From positions 3,333,669-3,350,579 of the forward strand of contig NC_090616.1 of NCBI RefSeq assembly GCF_004359215.1: a DNA stretch of 16,911 bases, given 5' to 3'. The position numbers and the translations under genes were made by a program. The stretch comes from Bremia lactucae. Lineage: Eukaryota > Oomycota > Peronosporomycetes > Peronosporales > Peronosporaceae. This document shows, piece after piece, positions 1 through 9,149 of this stretch; within the stretch, counting starts at the first letter, position 1, and every line of letters starts with the position of its first letter. The notes below the pieces were generated by a model. That model did no database searches. It was given only the letters and a program-made list of their open reading frames with translations, and was not told the origin of the DNA.

Positions 1-2
1 GC

Positions 3-1260
3 GTCCTCGAAGAGATACTTCGAGGTTACGTCCAATCGTATCCGAATTGGAGCGAGTTTTTACGGATGGTCGAATTCGCCATCAATAATTCGGTGCATGC
101 GTCTACAACGCATATACCTATCTTTGTGAATGGCTTACGCCATCCTCGCATACTCACCCAATTAAAGGGATCCTTTAGTTTAAGGGGGAGGGTGGACTCG
201 CACGAGCAAAACCATTTCTGACTCATTCTCATCAAGCGTCGAAGTTACCAACGACGCAAATGATGTCGATGTCGAATTAATCGACATCGAAGATGAGAGA
301 GATCTCATGGCAGTGCGCACAAAGCGAACTGAAAAAGACAAAACAAATGAGTCAGCAGAGGAATTTCTGCTGGCTCGAGAACCAGTAATCCGTTTCTTAC
401 AGGATTCCATCGCTAACGCAGTGGACCGTCAGAAACAGAACGCAGACAAACATGGAAGAGCAAATGTTCTTTCATTTAAAGTTAATGACCTAGTGCTACT
501 CTCTACCGTAAACTTACCTGAGGGTTTCGTCACTTTAGTGGGTAGCAGTAAACTACTACCCAACCTAATTGGGCCTTTCCGTGAACTGCATCGCAGAGGC
601 AATGCGTACACAATAGAATTGCCACGAAGGATGCGAACGCATCTTACGTTTTACGTTGGTCGGCTCTGCCCGTGCCATCAGTAAGCGGTTTCTTCCGAGG
701 ACGGATCTGACCACCCTTTTCAAGAATCCCTATTCTTGTGGTCACAAACCAGATTTTCATGCTGCATCTGGACATTTTCATGTAGGGTCCGAAGATCCTC
801 GAAACCGCGATGAGCTGACGACATCTCATCACGAAGAGCGTGATAATTCCGTTCGTACTTCAATATGGGGTACGCACTCTTCGAACGGTCTTCCAACTTT
901 TTCGATATGGTGAGCCTGCACCGTCTGCTCTAACGAGCGACGCTTATTGCGCTCGTGATCAAGTCCCTCCTCCAAATCATGAAGGAAGCGATCGAGTTTG
1001 TCGATCTTCGAATCTAGATCCGACACATGGCTCGGATCTAATTTTCCCTCCTTCGCCAGAACCATTAGTGGATTCCCACGGTGGTCAACGTTTCCTTGTG
1101 GAACGTATCCGAAACCACCGTGATGTGAAGAGGGAGCGAACGAGTTATCTTGTTCGCTGGCGCGGTTATCCACCTTCACATGACAGCTGGCAGCCTCGTT
1201 CTTAGCTGGTTGCTGACGTTGAGAGCCTCGTCCGTCAATATGACGAGACCCATCCGATGG
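3..1260 (+). pseudogene. Ty3/gypsy retrotransposon pol remnant (integrase C-terminal part plus chromodomain)
   Basis: This is the end of a Pol polyprotein from a chromodomain-bearing Ty3/gypsy element, which would insert retroelement cDNA into the genome. Positions 3-221 encode the end of the integrase core, with the family pattern (W-S-E-F-L), (E-F-A-I-N-N-S-V-H-A-S-T), (F-V-N-G-L-R-H-P-R). The reading then moves to another frame (about 184-684), which ends in the FYVGRL motif typical of gypsy integrase C-termini. A third frame (656-913) holds the variable linker, and a fourth segment (840-1205) holds a chromodomain (FLVERI, then YLVRWRGYPPSHDSW). Chromodomain homology (LVADVESLVRQYDETHP) continues past an in-frame TAG at 1203-1205. 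With at least three frameshifts and one stop, the copy is dead. Reverse transcriptase and protease would lie left of the window. The family call is strong; exact frameshift positions are inferred. Confidence 0.88.
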
Positions 1261-2334
1261 TTCAGAAGGCCCATCGGAAAACACGCGCCCCTGGCACTTG
1301 TAAATCGATTGCAAAACGTCAATCGCATCGCGCATCTCGATAGAGACGCGAGCCCTTTCCCAGGGCGAACAAAGGGAATAGACATATCCTTTCACTCGCT
1401 TCGAGTTGTCAACACAACACGGACCGGGATCATCCCACGTGAGGCATAGAAGTCCTGCCTCACGTGACAACCGATGCAATTTATACCTTGCACCGGTTGG
1501 AGTTCGCTTCTCAAACTTAACGCGAATTGCGTTAAGTCTTTGGAGCCAGGCTTTGCGTGCAATGGCTTTGACATTGCGAATGACGCGCTCCAGGCTTGCA
1601 TAAGCGATATTTTATCTCGCTTATTGTTGCCACTATACCATCGATGCTTGAGAAAATCATCGCGATATAAATCCCCTACAGCGCGAAAGTTCTTCGCGCT
1701 GGGATCAAGGCCATGTAGCTTTGTCGCAATAAATAAGGGATATTTATTGTGAGGAGTTGTCCCTCCAGACAAGCTATTGATTAGCTGTTCGATCAAAAGC
1801 CACGGCTTCTTCTCAGGGGCAAGATGAGACATTTTATTGTCTACGCTCCCCTGAGTGGTACCACAGAAGCAGGGGTAGCATAAGAATTTTTATTACGATG
1901 GCTTACGCCATCGTCATCACCACGCAGAGAAATATGTGCGAATGACGGCACAGCAGAAGGTACAGGCGATGAGAATCATCCTCATCGTCGGAACATAATA
2001 TGCTGTTGCGAATGCTACCAACACGTCTACCCGAATGAGCCCCCACATGCGAAGGCTCATTGCCAGCCGCCGCCAGACGATGATCCGGCAGCTGTTCTGT
2101 TCTCCCCGAGTGGGTTATTTTGTCCGACTCGCATTCATAGTCGACCTCCAAAGAGGGGTCGCATTCACTTGGTGTATCACCACGTGCACCCGCAACATTT
2201 AGAGTTGCGGGAGAAGATGACACTAGGGCAGACGGAACGTCTGCCGCAAGAGACAATAACGCGTCGCCCGCGGCTGCATGAACAGCAGCCAAAGGCGCCG
2301 CACTATTCGCATACCGCATGGACTTGATAACCAT
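829..2334 (-). pseudogene. Degenerate antisense coding region in the 3' part of the gypsy element
   Basis: Three consecutive minus-strand open segments (2334-1903, 1832-1392, 1479-829) together look like one decayed gene read opposite to pol. The first is Ala/Ser-rich and ends in an acidic SDDEDD stretch. The second is compositionally normal and globular-looking, with several Trp (for example DLYRDDFLKHRWYSG). The third ends in a charged coiled-coil-like stretch (SDLDSKIDKLDRFLHDLEEG and onward). Frames change between 1915 and 1833 and between 1479 and 1392, and the third segment has no ATG at its open end. The region lies between the integrase/chromodomain and the polypurine tract and overlaps the chromodomain by several hundred bases. 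I do not recognise a conserved domain; a gag-like structural protein is one guess. It could also be an accessory antisense ORF of this element family, or chance. Confidence 0.45.
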
Positions 2335-2438
2335 GCGTTAGAATTAAAAATGATGGTTCTGACCAATTAACATCGTCTTAAATTAAGTGGTCTTATAGTG
2401 ACCACTCTACCCAATGACAGTCAAAGTGATTGTCTTTC

Positions 2439-2447
2439 AAGGAGGGG
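2439..2447 (+). other. Polypurine tract of the gypsy element
   Basis: The purine run AAGGAGGGG sits four bases before TGTAACGGGG, the presumed LTR start. In LTR retrotransposons this tract primes plus-strand DNA synthesis immediately upstream of the 3' LTR. Its orientation agrees with the pol remnant upstream. Confidence 0.6.
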
Positions 2448-2450
2448 TGA

Positions 2451-3513
2451 TGTAACGGGGTGTATCATAACATGAAATTAATACTTAAAGGTTGTTAATT
2501 AGCACATTATCTAAAGGATAGAGAATATCTGGAAAATATTACTTTACATGGTAATATTCTAAAAGCTTATCCATTGGTAGATATTGAACATTATATCTAC
2601 TTTCTCCGCGGTCCAGTCAGCGCTGATCGCGCGCAAAGAGAAAGACAGATAAGACTTAATTACATGTTTGAATTATAATTAAGTTTGTATTAAGTAGATA
2701 GACAAGAAGAACTTAATTATAATTAAGTTTGTATTTAGTAGACAGACAAGAAGAACTTAATTATATCAATACAATTATTAATCAACCCTCTTTAAAGCGA
2801 GTGTTTAAAGAGAGTCTTCCTCGTACTAGTGTACGTGAAGTGACGTGAGGCACCACTCGCACTGAGGCAGTGCGAAGTTGACGTGTACTGAAGCAGTACA
2901 AGTTGGTAGTGCCCTGTTATACGGAGTTGTTAAACCCATTAGTTCAATAGAACTAATTGACTCTATGAGTCTGAAAGTCTTCCTCTGACTTTGGGAGCGA
3001 GGTAGCTCCGCTACAGAATATAACAAACTACTTTGACCAATTATAAATCTCATCTCTGTAGATATGCACTTAGATGTATTGCGAGCGTATTATACTAATT
3101 ACCTCATATCTTCGATGACGCAAGCCGACAATACGGATGACGCATAGCGAAATCCCCCCTAATGTGAATGCACCTATGTGCATGACATACACAAGGGTTC
3201 GTGACAAATGTGAACCACACCCGAGTGGTGGGTCTAATTACTTTATTTAACTAATTGACCATCCCCTTAAGTACACCAATTGTACTTAACGAGGAATGTG
3301 TGACATAAGGGCAACGTAAGCTTGTTACATCTTAGCTACTTAGAACCATCCTCTGCACGTCGTGTACGTGAAGTAGTTGAGACACCCCACCTTCACTCAA
3401 ATCTGTGTAGGTTGACTAGTACTGTCATCAGTACTAGCAAAGATGCCCCGTCACAGTTATAAGTTTAGGTAAGCTTGTACTGAAGCATTACAAGCGAAAG
3501 GTCTCCCGTTACC
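2451..3513 (+). mobile_element. Probable 3' LTR (family A) of the gypsy element
   Basis: The LTR begins TGTAACGGGG directly after the polypurine tract. The right end is inferred from CCCGTTACC at 3505-3513, an imperfect inverted match to the left end, giving about 1.06 kb. The first 250 bp recur as partial copies at 8650-8772 (+), 9493-9405 (-) and 9724-9494 (-). The segment around 3075-3230 recurs near 9155-9304. Inside are a 44-bp tandem repeat (2671-2758) and several short perfect hairpins. No target-site duplication can be tested because the 5' end of the element is outside the window. The left end is secure and the right end tentative. Confidence 0.7.
2671..2758 (+). repeat. 44-bp direct tandem repeat, two copies, within the LTR
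   Basis: Copies at 2671-2714 and 2715-2758 begin AATTATAATTAAG and end GACAAGAAGAACTT, with only a couple of differences. A partial third start (AATTATA) follows at 2759. Tandem units in an LTR U3-like region often act as enhancer repeats, but that role is inference here. Confidence 0.85.
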
Positions 3514-3518
3514 GTAAA

Positions 3519-3616
3519 GCAAAATGGAGACTAACATTTATAATCAGTATTTGCTCATAGAGCTAATTTATTAAAAAAAAAATTGCAGTGCTGTTTATAA
3601 TTAGTCTCCATTTTGC
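3519..3616. repeat. Foldback element (98 bp) with 16-bp perfect inverted arms
   Basis: GCAAAATGGAGACTAA at 3519-3534 is the exact reverse complement of 3601-3616. The inner sequence also pairs imperfectly for about 15 further bases (TTATAA with AAACAGCA-like ends). The loop holds a run of A. It lies immediately after the presumed LTR end. It could be a tiny MITE or a hairpin belonging to the retroelement; no clear target-site duplication flanks it. Confidence 0.6.
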
Positions 3617-4130
3617 GGGCGTTAATCTTGTCATAGGTCTTTTGAAATATAGAGCAGAATGCTCGAACGCCTCAACCTCTTGGTTTAATAATTAACATTT
3701 TCCAAGCAAGAAAATTCTAAAACAGTTGTAGAAGTCGTATTCGGCAGCTACTTTTTTAATTTACAAATTTCATAAAAACTCTCTTTCGGCAACTTTTTAT
3801 TTTCTTTCAAAATACACTTCCTCCAGTGAAAAAGACTCAATGAAACAAAGGGATTAATTGATTTTTGTATTGTGTTGCATGGCAGCCAAAAACGCACTAA
3901 TGTCTGAACAGTATTTATCTTGTAAGAATGAGGCCTGCACAAGCGAAAACTATAGTTCACTCGCAGATGGTCGTTGCTGAATGACTGGAGAGCCCTGAGA
4001 GCCAAGGGTGAGTCTTTATTCTAGCAAAACTGCTGCTGAATGTTTAAAGGTTAAACACCGATAGTAAGCTTCTGTTTCTATGTTGGGATTGCCACAGACG
4101 CACAACGCGTCGAGACCATTCTTCTGCTGT
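3617..4130. other. Intergenic, AT-rich, no gene recognised
   Basis: This stretch lies between the foldback element and the first PX-like gene. It contains one 85-codon minus-strand open stretch (3748-4005) without recognisable domain or coding bias, which I treat as chance. It presumably includes the 3' end of the transcript of the gene at 4131-4784. Confidence 0.5.
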
Positions 4131-4784
4131 TCACTCGCCTTCTAACTCACAATCAGCTTCCCTCGTCGAGTGAAGCGTAGCGGCACTCAGCAAGGATAAA
4201 TGCGAAATGCTGGGGCTTGCATTAAAATCTGGATTCTTCATATCTTTCAGCACGAAGCAATTGAGCTCGGCCGCCACATCATGAACGAGGACGTGGCAGC
4301 ATTGATTGCCTCGGTTCACAAGCGAGGCTTGCATGGTGGTGAGACACCGAATGAGCGTCTGTTGCCGCAATGCCACCACCTTGGGCCAATAGTTGCCAAA
4401 AACCGATTTCCGTGGAAAATAGTGCTTGACCACTTTGTAGAGCCACTTGCACTCAGCACCGCACAAGTGGCCATGTTGCATACGCTTGAGAAGACGTTTT
4501 CGTAAAGCCCTGTACTCGTCAAAGCTGTGATTGATGGTCCACGTGGTGCACGATGCCAGCTTTTGTTGGCAAGGTGTGTACTTCATAGTCAGTTGGTATT
4601 GGGTCTTGCCGCCTGCGGTTGCTGTCTTAAGCTCCATTGTCAAGTGGTCTAGCCACGTCACAGCCTCAGGAACAGACTCAGATCCAACGCGCTTGAGACT
4701 CGTGGCCCTACGAGAGGCCGAAAGATTAATCCCGCCGCTGCTTCTATCACTGTTTACGGCGGTGCAGCTTGAAATTTCTACCAT
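4131..4784 (-). CDS. PX-like domain protein, tandem paralogue 1
   Basis: This encodes 217 residues starting at the ATG at 4784; the open frame runs further upstream only to a TTG at 4814, so ATG was preferred. About residues 42-180 form the core shared with the two paralogues at 5410-6159 and 7160-7822. It opens with V-T-W-L-D and strands up to TWTINHSFDEYRALRKRLL, which resembles the PX pattern F-x-x-F-x-x-L-x-x-x-L. Then come HLCGAECKWLYKVVKHYFP (His106, Cys108, Glu111, Cys112), a helix ending LTTMQASLVNRGN, and an L-x-x-F end. The N-terminus is Ser/Arg-rich and probably disordered. PX domains bind phosphoinositides on endosomal membranes; whether this one does is unknown, since the PX-type proline-rich loop is not evident. 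No signal peptide or membrane segment is seen. It is the most diverged N-terminally, and an upstream exon cannot be excluded. Confidence 0.72.
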   Translation of the reverse strand: MVEISSCTAVNSDRSSGGINLSASRRATSLKRVGSESVPEAVTWLDHLTMELKTATAGGKTQYQLTMKYTPCQQKLASCTTWTINHSFDEYRALRKRLLKRMQHGHLCGAECKWLYKVVKHYFPRKSVFGNYWPKVVALRQQTLIRCLTTMQASLVNRGNQCCHVLVHDVAAELNCFVLKDMKNPDFNASPSISHLSLLSAATLHSTREADCELEGE

Positions 4785-5409
4785 AGTTCCCACTATTGGC
4801 TTAAGCCTGATCAACTGTGTTGAAAGTGAGATTTGCGTACTCGCTGAGTTCTGTGAGCGTTTTGCTTTTTTCTGTCTTGACTTAAACCCTGTTCGTTGTG
4901 TTGCCGTTTTCTGTAGGATATATCGTTTCGTTGTGGGTAGGTGATTTTTTGAGCATTTAGTGGTGCTGCAGTTGAGCGATTGGACGAGAAAACAAAGCGA
5001 CCAAGTTACTCACAGATTCGAGTCTGTTGCCAAGTGCAATAAGGGTCAGGTGCCCTTTCAAATGCACTAAACATATTGAATACTCGTAACGATAAACTGA
5101 AATGTAGCTTTTGCACTGTGTCGATCCGAACCAGACCGTTTGCAGCACGATTGGACGATGCTCCGACGAGCATGACGTGCTGTAATTTAGGAAGCTATGT
5201 TTTTTTTTTGCACTTCTCATTGTTTTGACGATTGGTTGTCGGCTTGCAAGCCGCCAATGTTTTACTTAAAATGCCTCTTTTACTGTAAATTGAACTGTTT
5301 GTATTTAAAAGATTAAATAGTTGGCAAACACTCAACTCAAGTAAAGCAGACGCATGTGTCTCTATGCTGCTTTGTTTAAATAATTCATGCATGGTAATGA
5401 ATCCATGAC
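4785..5409. other. Intergenic between PX-like paralogues 1 and 2
   Basis: It contains the 5' flank of the minus-strand gene at 4131-4784 and the 3' flank of the gene at 5410-6159. Short open stretches occur on both strands (for example 4957-5220, 5195-5422), but none resembles the neighbouring family or shows a domain. A run of nine T at 5201-5209 is notable. No RNA gene was recognised. Confidence 0.5.
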
Positions 5410-6159
5410 TTACGTAGAACAAGTTGGAGGCTTGGAGTCAAGATGTAAGTGCTCCATTGGCAAGCTCCACCCCATGAATGCATCATCAAAGCTATTTATC
5501 GTGTCGTCGTCGTCGCCCTCCCCTTCGTCAGATGAAGCAGAAGATGTGAAAGACGGCAACGGTCTGACGGGCGTCTCGAGTTCGGAAGCTGTTGTGGGCG
5601 TCTCGGGAGGTGTCGAGCCGTCAGTGCACTGACTGTCGTCCCCTACGAGAAAGATGGCGAGCTCGGCGCTTACGGCCTTCATCATAAATTTGCAGCTGCG
5701 GTTACCGTGGTTCACCACTGATGCTTGAACCGTCGTCAGTAGCTGTAACAAAGCCTTGCACCGCTGTTCGACAATAGGCGGATAGCGTGAGCCCAGAAGA
5801 GTCGGCTTGGGAAAGTGCTTTTTAACAGTATTATAAAGCCAGCGGCATTCGGCTTTGCAGTTGTGCTTGGGCTGGATTGCCTGCAGCAGGCGCTTTTGAA
5901 ATGCCTTGAATTGGTCGAATGTTCGCTTAACTTCCCAAGTCGTCTCTATGAAGCCGGACGGATGGTAGACCACACGCACGTTGAACTGCACGGCAGCGCG
6001 GATGGAGTTGGTCGTGGTCATCTCTACTTTCGTGTCTTTGAGCCACGCCACATCTTCAGGCAACGGCTTAACGGCTGGCGAGGACCTCTTCCGTGATGAG
6101 AACGAGTTATACGATGGCGGTGGTTTGGATGTAGCTAGCACATTATTTGTAGAGGTCAT
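5410..6159 (-). CDS. PX-like domain protein, tandem paralogue 2
   Basis: This encodes 249 residues from an ATG at 6159. An N-terminal Ser/Pro-rich leader of about 35 residues is followed by the family core (about 37-173): VAWLKD, a beta-rich segment, TWEVKRTFDQFKAFQKRLL, HNCKAECRWLYNTVKKHFP (His99, Cys101, Glu104, Cys105), then LLTTVQASVVNHGN and FLVGDD. The tail after residue 175 is acidic and Ser/Thr/Pro-rich, including a run of Asp near SSDEGEGDDDD, and looks disordered and phosphorylatable. It shares orientation and core with its two neighbours, which points to tandem duplication. The PX-like assignment rests on the F-x-x-F-x-x-L-x-x-x-L pattern and general layout only. The conserved H-x-C-x-A-E-C could be a metal site or structural; function is otherwise unknown. 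Confidence 0.78.
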   Translation of the reverse strand: MTSTNNVLATSKPPPSYNSFSSRKRSSPAVKPLPEDVAWLKDTKVEMTTTNSIRAAVQFNVRVVYHPSGFIETTWEVKRTFDQFKAFQKRLLQAIQPKHNCKAECRWLYNTVKKHFPKPTLLGSRYPPIVEQRCKALLQLLTTVQASVVNHGNRSCKFMMKAVSAELAIFLVGDDSQCTDGSTPPETPTTASELETPVRPLPSFTSSASSDEGEGDDDDTINSFDDAFMGWSLPMEHLHLDSKPPTCST

Positions 6160-7159
6160 CGTGCACTGACACTAATTTAGAAATGGTGTGCTTGCAACGA
6201 GGTGCGGTTTAACGGCTGATTCAAATGCCAATCGGACAACCAGTGGCTGCAGCTTTGACGATACGACACATTGGAACCGTAGTGTAGTGATGGAACGGCA
6301 GTCATCTGGATATGTACTGGCAAATCCAACAAGTGGTTCTTCCTAAGGCGGCACACACATGATCTGTAGATTTGAACGTCGAGCCAATTGCACAGCCATA
6401 CATAAGTGGTGCTGCTAGAGCAGTGATTCAGTGCTTAATTGCAGCATTCGTGACACGTTGCGTTAATTACTCAAAGAGACAATTATTTTACTAATCTCAG
6501 TAAATCTCTTTAAATTTTTGGTCCGCCCTGACGAATAAAGGCATTTATACGTTTGCACGCGAGAATGATGCCGTTTTTGTTACACATGCGTGCGACGGAT
6601 CCTTAGTTCTGCAGACAGAAACAAACTGTTATCCAATGAAGATGGTCGGGAAGCAATAGGATTGTACAGGTTCGACAATACAATGACACGGACGACAGAA
6701 CCTTCACTCAACCCGCAAAGCTTCGCTTAAAACTTGCGTGGATTATAGTGACCAAAAACGATATGGTTGCGGCATAATTTCGTATTTTTACCTAGCTCTC
6801 ACTATGCTTTTGGTGGCGATGACATGCACACGAATGCTAAAAAGCATGCATATTTAAATTCTAGCTGTGAATGGTTTCAAGAAGGGGCAGAACTGGCCCT
6901 GTTAGATGTGCGTCAACCAGATTCTGGTCGCTTCCATCCTGAAGCGTCGAATGTGCGGCTTTATCATGTATCGCTATTTATAAATGGAGACTCGATAGAT
7001 AGGTTTCAGTAATAATGAAAAACACTTCATGAAAGCATTGAAGAGATGCAACGGACCACGGTCGTGAAACACGTGCGAACAGATATCTGTTCGTAATCAC
7101 TCGAGTTCTCACTCGCTCATCAAGATTCAAGCAATATATTTAGCCTCCTCGGAAGCCCA
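6160..7159. other. 1-kb intergenic stretch between PX-like paralogues 2 and 3
   Basis: It holds the 5' flank of paralogue 2 and the 3' flank of paralogue 3. One plus-strand open stretch of 81 codons (6767-7012) has an ATG but no recognisable domain or repeat neighbours, so it is not annotated as a gene. Decay of a fourth family copy was looked for (the AECKWLY motif on either strand) and not seen. Confidence 0.5.
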
Positions 7160-7822
7160 TCACCGGCGGATACGCGAGGACGTCCGAAGGCTCGCGAGCC
7201 TTTTACCTAAGCTATTTGGTAGGCTGATTAGGCCCTGGCGATAGGGTGCTGGTAACGCGAGGGCTGTTCGCGTGAGGGATGTGCGATCGCCCATTAAAAA
7301 TGTTGAAAATGTTTTTAGAACGTCTCCCATTAGCATTTTGCAGCCGCGATTGCCGTGTGTCACCAACGTCGATTGAATCGTAGTCAGCACTCGCAGTAGC
7401 GCAACTCGCCACCGCTCAGTTTTTAGCGCACATGGTGCTAACATTGTCTGTGTCTTGGGGAAGTGCTGCTTCACGACAGCGTAGAGCCACTTACACTCGG
7501 CTGAACAACTGTGTCCTTGCTGAAGGTCACGAAGGAGGTTTTGTCGAAGCATGCTAAAGTCACTAATCGGTCGACTCTGAGTCCACATCGTCGCTTCGAC
7601 CGAGAGATGGGAGGAGTTTGGATGCTTTCGACGAACCACGAGCTCAAAGCAGATGTCCTCATTGGGTTTGTGGCTGGTGGTGATGGCGAGCGAGAGGTCC
7701 CGCAGCCACACGACCATCTCGGGCTCGGCCATGGGCGTATGCAGTCGAGTCTTTAGGCTTACGTAAGCAGTTGACGTCTGTGAGCCTGGCGTGGCCGGCG
7801 TTCTCGGGTGGGGCATCGGCAT
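7160..7822 (-). CDS. PX-like domain protein, tandem paralogue 3
   Basis: This encodes 220 residues from an ATG at 7822, with an in-frame TGA ten codons upstream that limits the N-terminus unless an exon lies further up. The Pro-rich leader (residues 1-36) is followed by the family core: VVWLRDLSLAITTS, a longer beta region containing RRKHPNSSHLSVEATMW, ISDFSMLRQNLLRDL, GHSCSAECKWLYAVVKQHFP (His104, Cys106, Glu109, Cys110), VLTTIQSTLVTHGNRGCK and FLMGDR. The C-terminal tail is basic and ends RIRR, unlike the acidic tail of paralogue 2. The core has the same length and motif order as its neighbours, though this copy has replaced the aromatic F-D-x-[FY] with ISDF. It may be a membrane-lipid or protein interaction module; no catalytic motif is visible. 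Confidence 0.76.
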   Translation of the reverse strand: MPMPHPRTPATPGSQTSTAYVSLKTRLHTPMAEPEMVVWLRDLSLAITTSHKPNEDICFELVVRRKHPNSSHLSVEATMWTQSRPISDFSMLRQNLLRDLQQGHSCSAECKWLYAVVKQHFPKTQTMLAPCALKTERWRVALLRVLTTIQSTLVTHGNRGCKMLMGDVLKTFSTFLMGDRTSLTRTALALPAPYRQGLISLPNSLGKRLASLRTSSRIRR

Positions 7823-8649
7823 CAGGGGGCTGATAGATTTGGGGACCTCTCAACGATTTGAACGGTTTTAAAGACGGCTAGAGAGCGAGAATCCGACCTG
7901 GAAATTTTGCATAAAGCGCGAAGAAGATGAGGCTTAATTCCGCCGTCGCGTCTGACTCTATTGTGGTGAGCCTCACTGACGACCATGAAATTGCCACTAC
8001 CGGCGAGCAGCAATTTCACAAGCATCCAACTATACCGATAACAAGTTGTGTACTCAGCCCGATTACAGTCTTTTTTATCAAAAAATCGATGCAATTCTGG
8101 CTGCGGAATCATAGCGTTTATCCGTACGTAGAATGCCATGGTATATTACTCTAATACATCTGGCAGCGTCAGAGCGGCCAGGGCTTAAAAAACGAAACAA
8201 TGCAAGCAATACAGTAAAATCGTCGCATTTTATTTTAGCAAGATGAAAAATAACGTTCCTAAGCATGTAATTAGCATGACAAAGTGCGAAATTGGCCGGC
8301 GTCGGCCGCTCCTGCAAGCATATTTAGAATAATGGCATTGTCTCCCGCTGCTGCAAACGAACAAGTAGCTTGCAGACAATTTGCCTTTGCCTGCACCGCT
8401 GTGCGTGTGGTAGCTAAATATTCCCACCGAAGATGGAGGCGCGATGCAGCCACATACGAACACGCTGCACGCTTAGACATCGCGTATATATTAGTATCGA
8501 AGTACACAGCGATCGTACTTTGCGGCTCCTAAATGAAATGTCGCGAGAAGATCTTTTTATTGCGTAAAGACAATATTTGGTAGGACACGCAGGACTCCGT
8601 AAGTAGCAATTGCTTCAAGGGAAAGGACTGTTTCAGTGCATACAGTGTG
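7823..8649. other. Intergenic between the PX-like cluster and the repeat block
   Basis: Several overlapping open stretches occur on both strands: minus 7822-8139, plus 7927-8154, minus 8271-8507 and plus 8284-8532. The last two are mutually antisense, Ala-rich and relatively GC-rich (about 8284-8470), and could be a fragment of a retroelement or gene. None carries a domain, signal peptide or host-targeting motif that I recognise. Confidence 0.45.
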
Positions 8650-8772
8650 TGTAACGGGGTGTATCGTTACATTTAATTAATATATTATCTAAATGGTAAA
8701 TAATATTTGGAGAATATTACTTTACATGGTAATATTCTAAAATCTTATCCATTGGTAGATATATACCATTAT
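8650..8772 (+). mobile_element. LTR family A fragment (5' end), truncated
   Basis: It starts TGTAACGGGGTGTATC and follows the LTR at 2451 through the stretch GAATATTACTTTACATGG to the TCTTATCCATTGGTAGATAT segment, with an internal deletion of roughly 20 bp. It stops at 8772, where a second TGTAACGGGG begins, so another element probably inserted into it. Confidence 0.75.
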
Positions 8773-8856
8773 TGTAACGGGGCCGATGTGACGCGCCCTT
8801 ATGGCATCGTCCAACTCGACAAACCATCTCAAGAGGGAGTCTTCTGACGCTCCTAT
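8773..8856 (+). mobile_element. Start of a second LTR-like repeat (TGTAACGGGGCCGATG)
   Basis: The first ten bases equal the family A LTR start, but the following CCGATGTGACGCGCCC is unrelated. It interrupts the fragment at 8650-8772. It may be a related LTR family or a recombinant end. Its extent is unclear because it runs into the 227-bp repeat. Confidence 0.4.
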
Positions 8857-9082
8857 TGTAGGCGGGCACGTCGTAATGCGGCCACGCTCTAGTTAGGCAC
8901 ACACCCTAGCACAGCGAGGAAGCGGTTAAACCTGCTTCTCTTGCGTGCAGTGAGGTAGTTGTGGTGGGCGCGCAAGCGACCTCACTCAACACACTAAGAA
9001 CTCTGGTAAAGTGTCGTCACGGGAGCGGTAATCCGTCTCCTCGTACGCACTTACCAGTAGGTAGTAATTTTCAGACTGATTT
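8857..9082 (+). repeat. 227-bp interspersed repeat (family B), copy 1
   Basis: It begins TGTAGGCGGGCACGTCG and ends CAGACTGATTT. It matches 16677-16903 almost base for base in the same orientation, with scattered substitutions and small indels. The TGTA start and its occurrence beside other LTR starts suggest an LTR fragment. It is followed head-to-tail by a partial third copy. Confidence 0.85.
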
Positions 9083-9149
9083 TGTAGGCGGGCACGTCGT
9101 AGTGCGGCCACGATCTACTTAAGCACACACCCTAGCACAGCGAGGATCG
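9083..9149 (+). repeat. Family B repeat, truncated copy
   Basis: It repeats the first 67 or so bases of the family B unit (TGTAGGCGGGCACGTCG through CACACACCCTAGCACAGCGAGG), directly abutting the end of the copy at 8857-9082. It then diverges into sequence related to LTR A. Confidence 0.8.

Noticed and set aside
6655..6690. GGTTCGACA-like box considered as a tRNA T-arm
   Set aside because: No matching acceptor, D or anticodon stems could be drawn around it.
6767..7012. 81-codon plus-strand open frame
   Set aside because: No domain, no repeat or homologue in the window, and no promoter-like context; the length is compatible with chance in this composition.
7927..8154. 75-codon plus-strand frame beginning MRLNSAVASDS, checked as a possible secreted RXLR-type effector
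   Set aside because: The N-terminus is not hydrophobic enough for a signal peptide and there is no RXLR, dEER or LxLFLAK-like motif.
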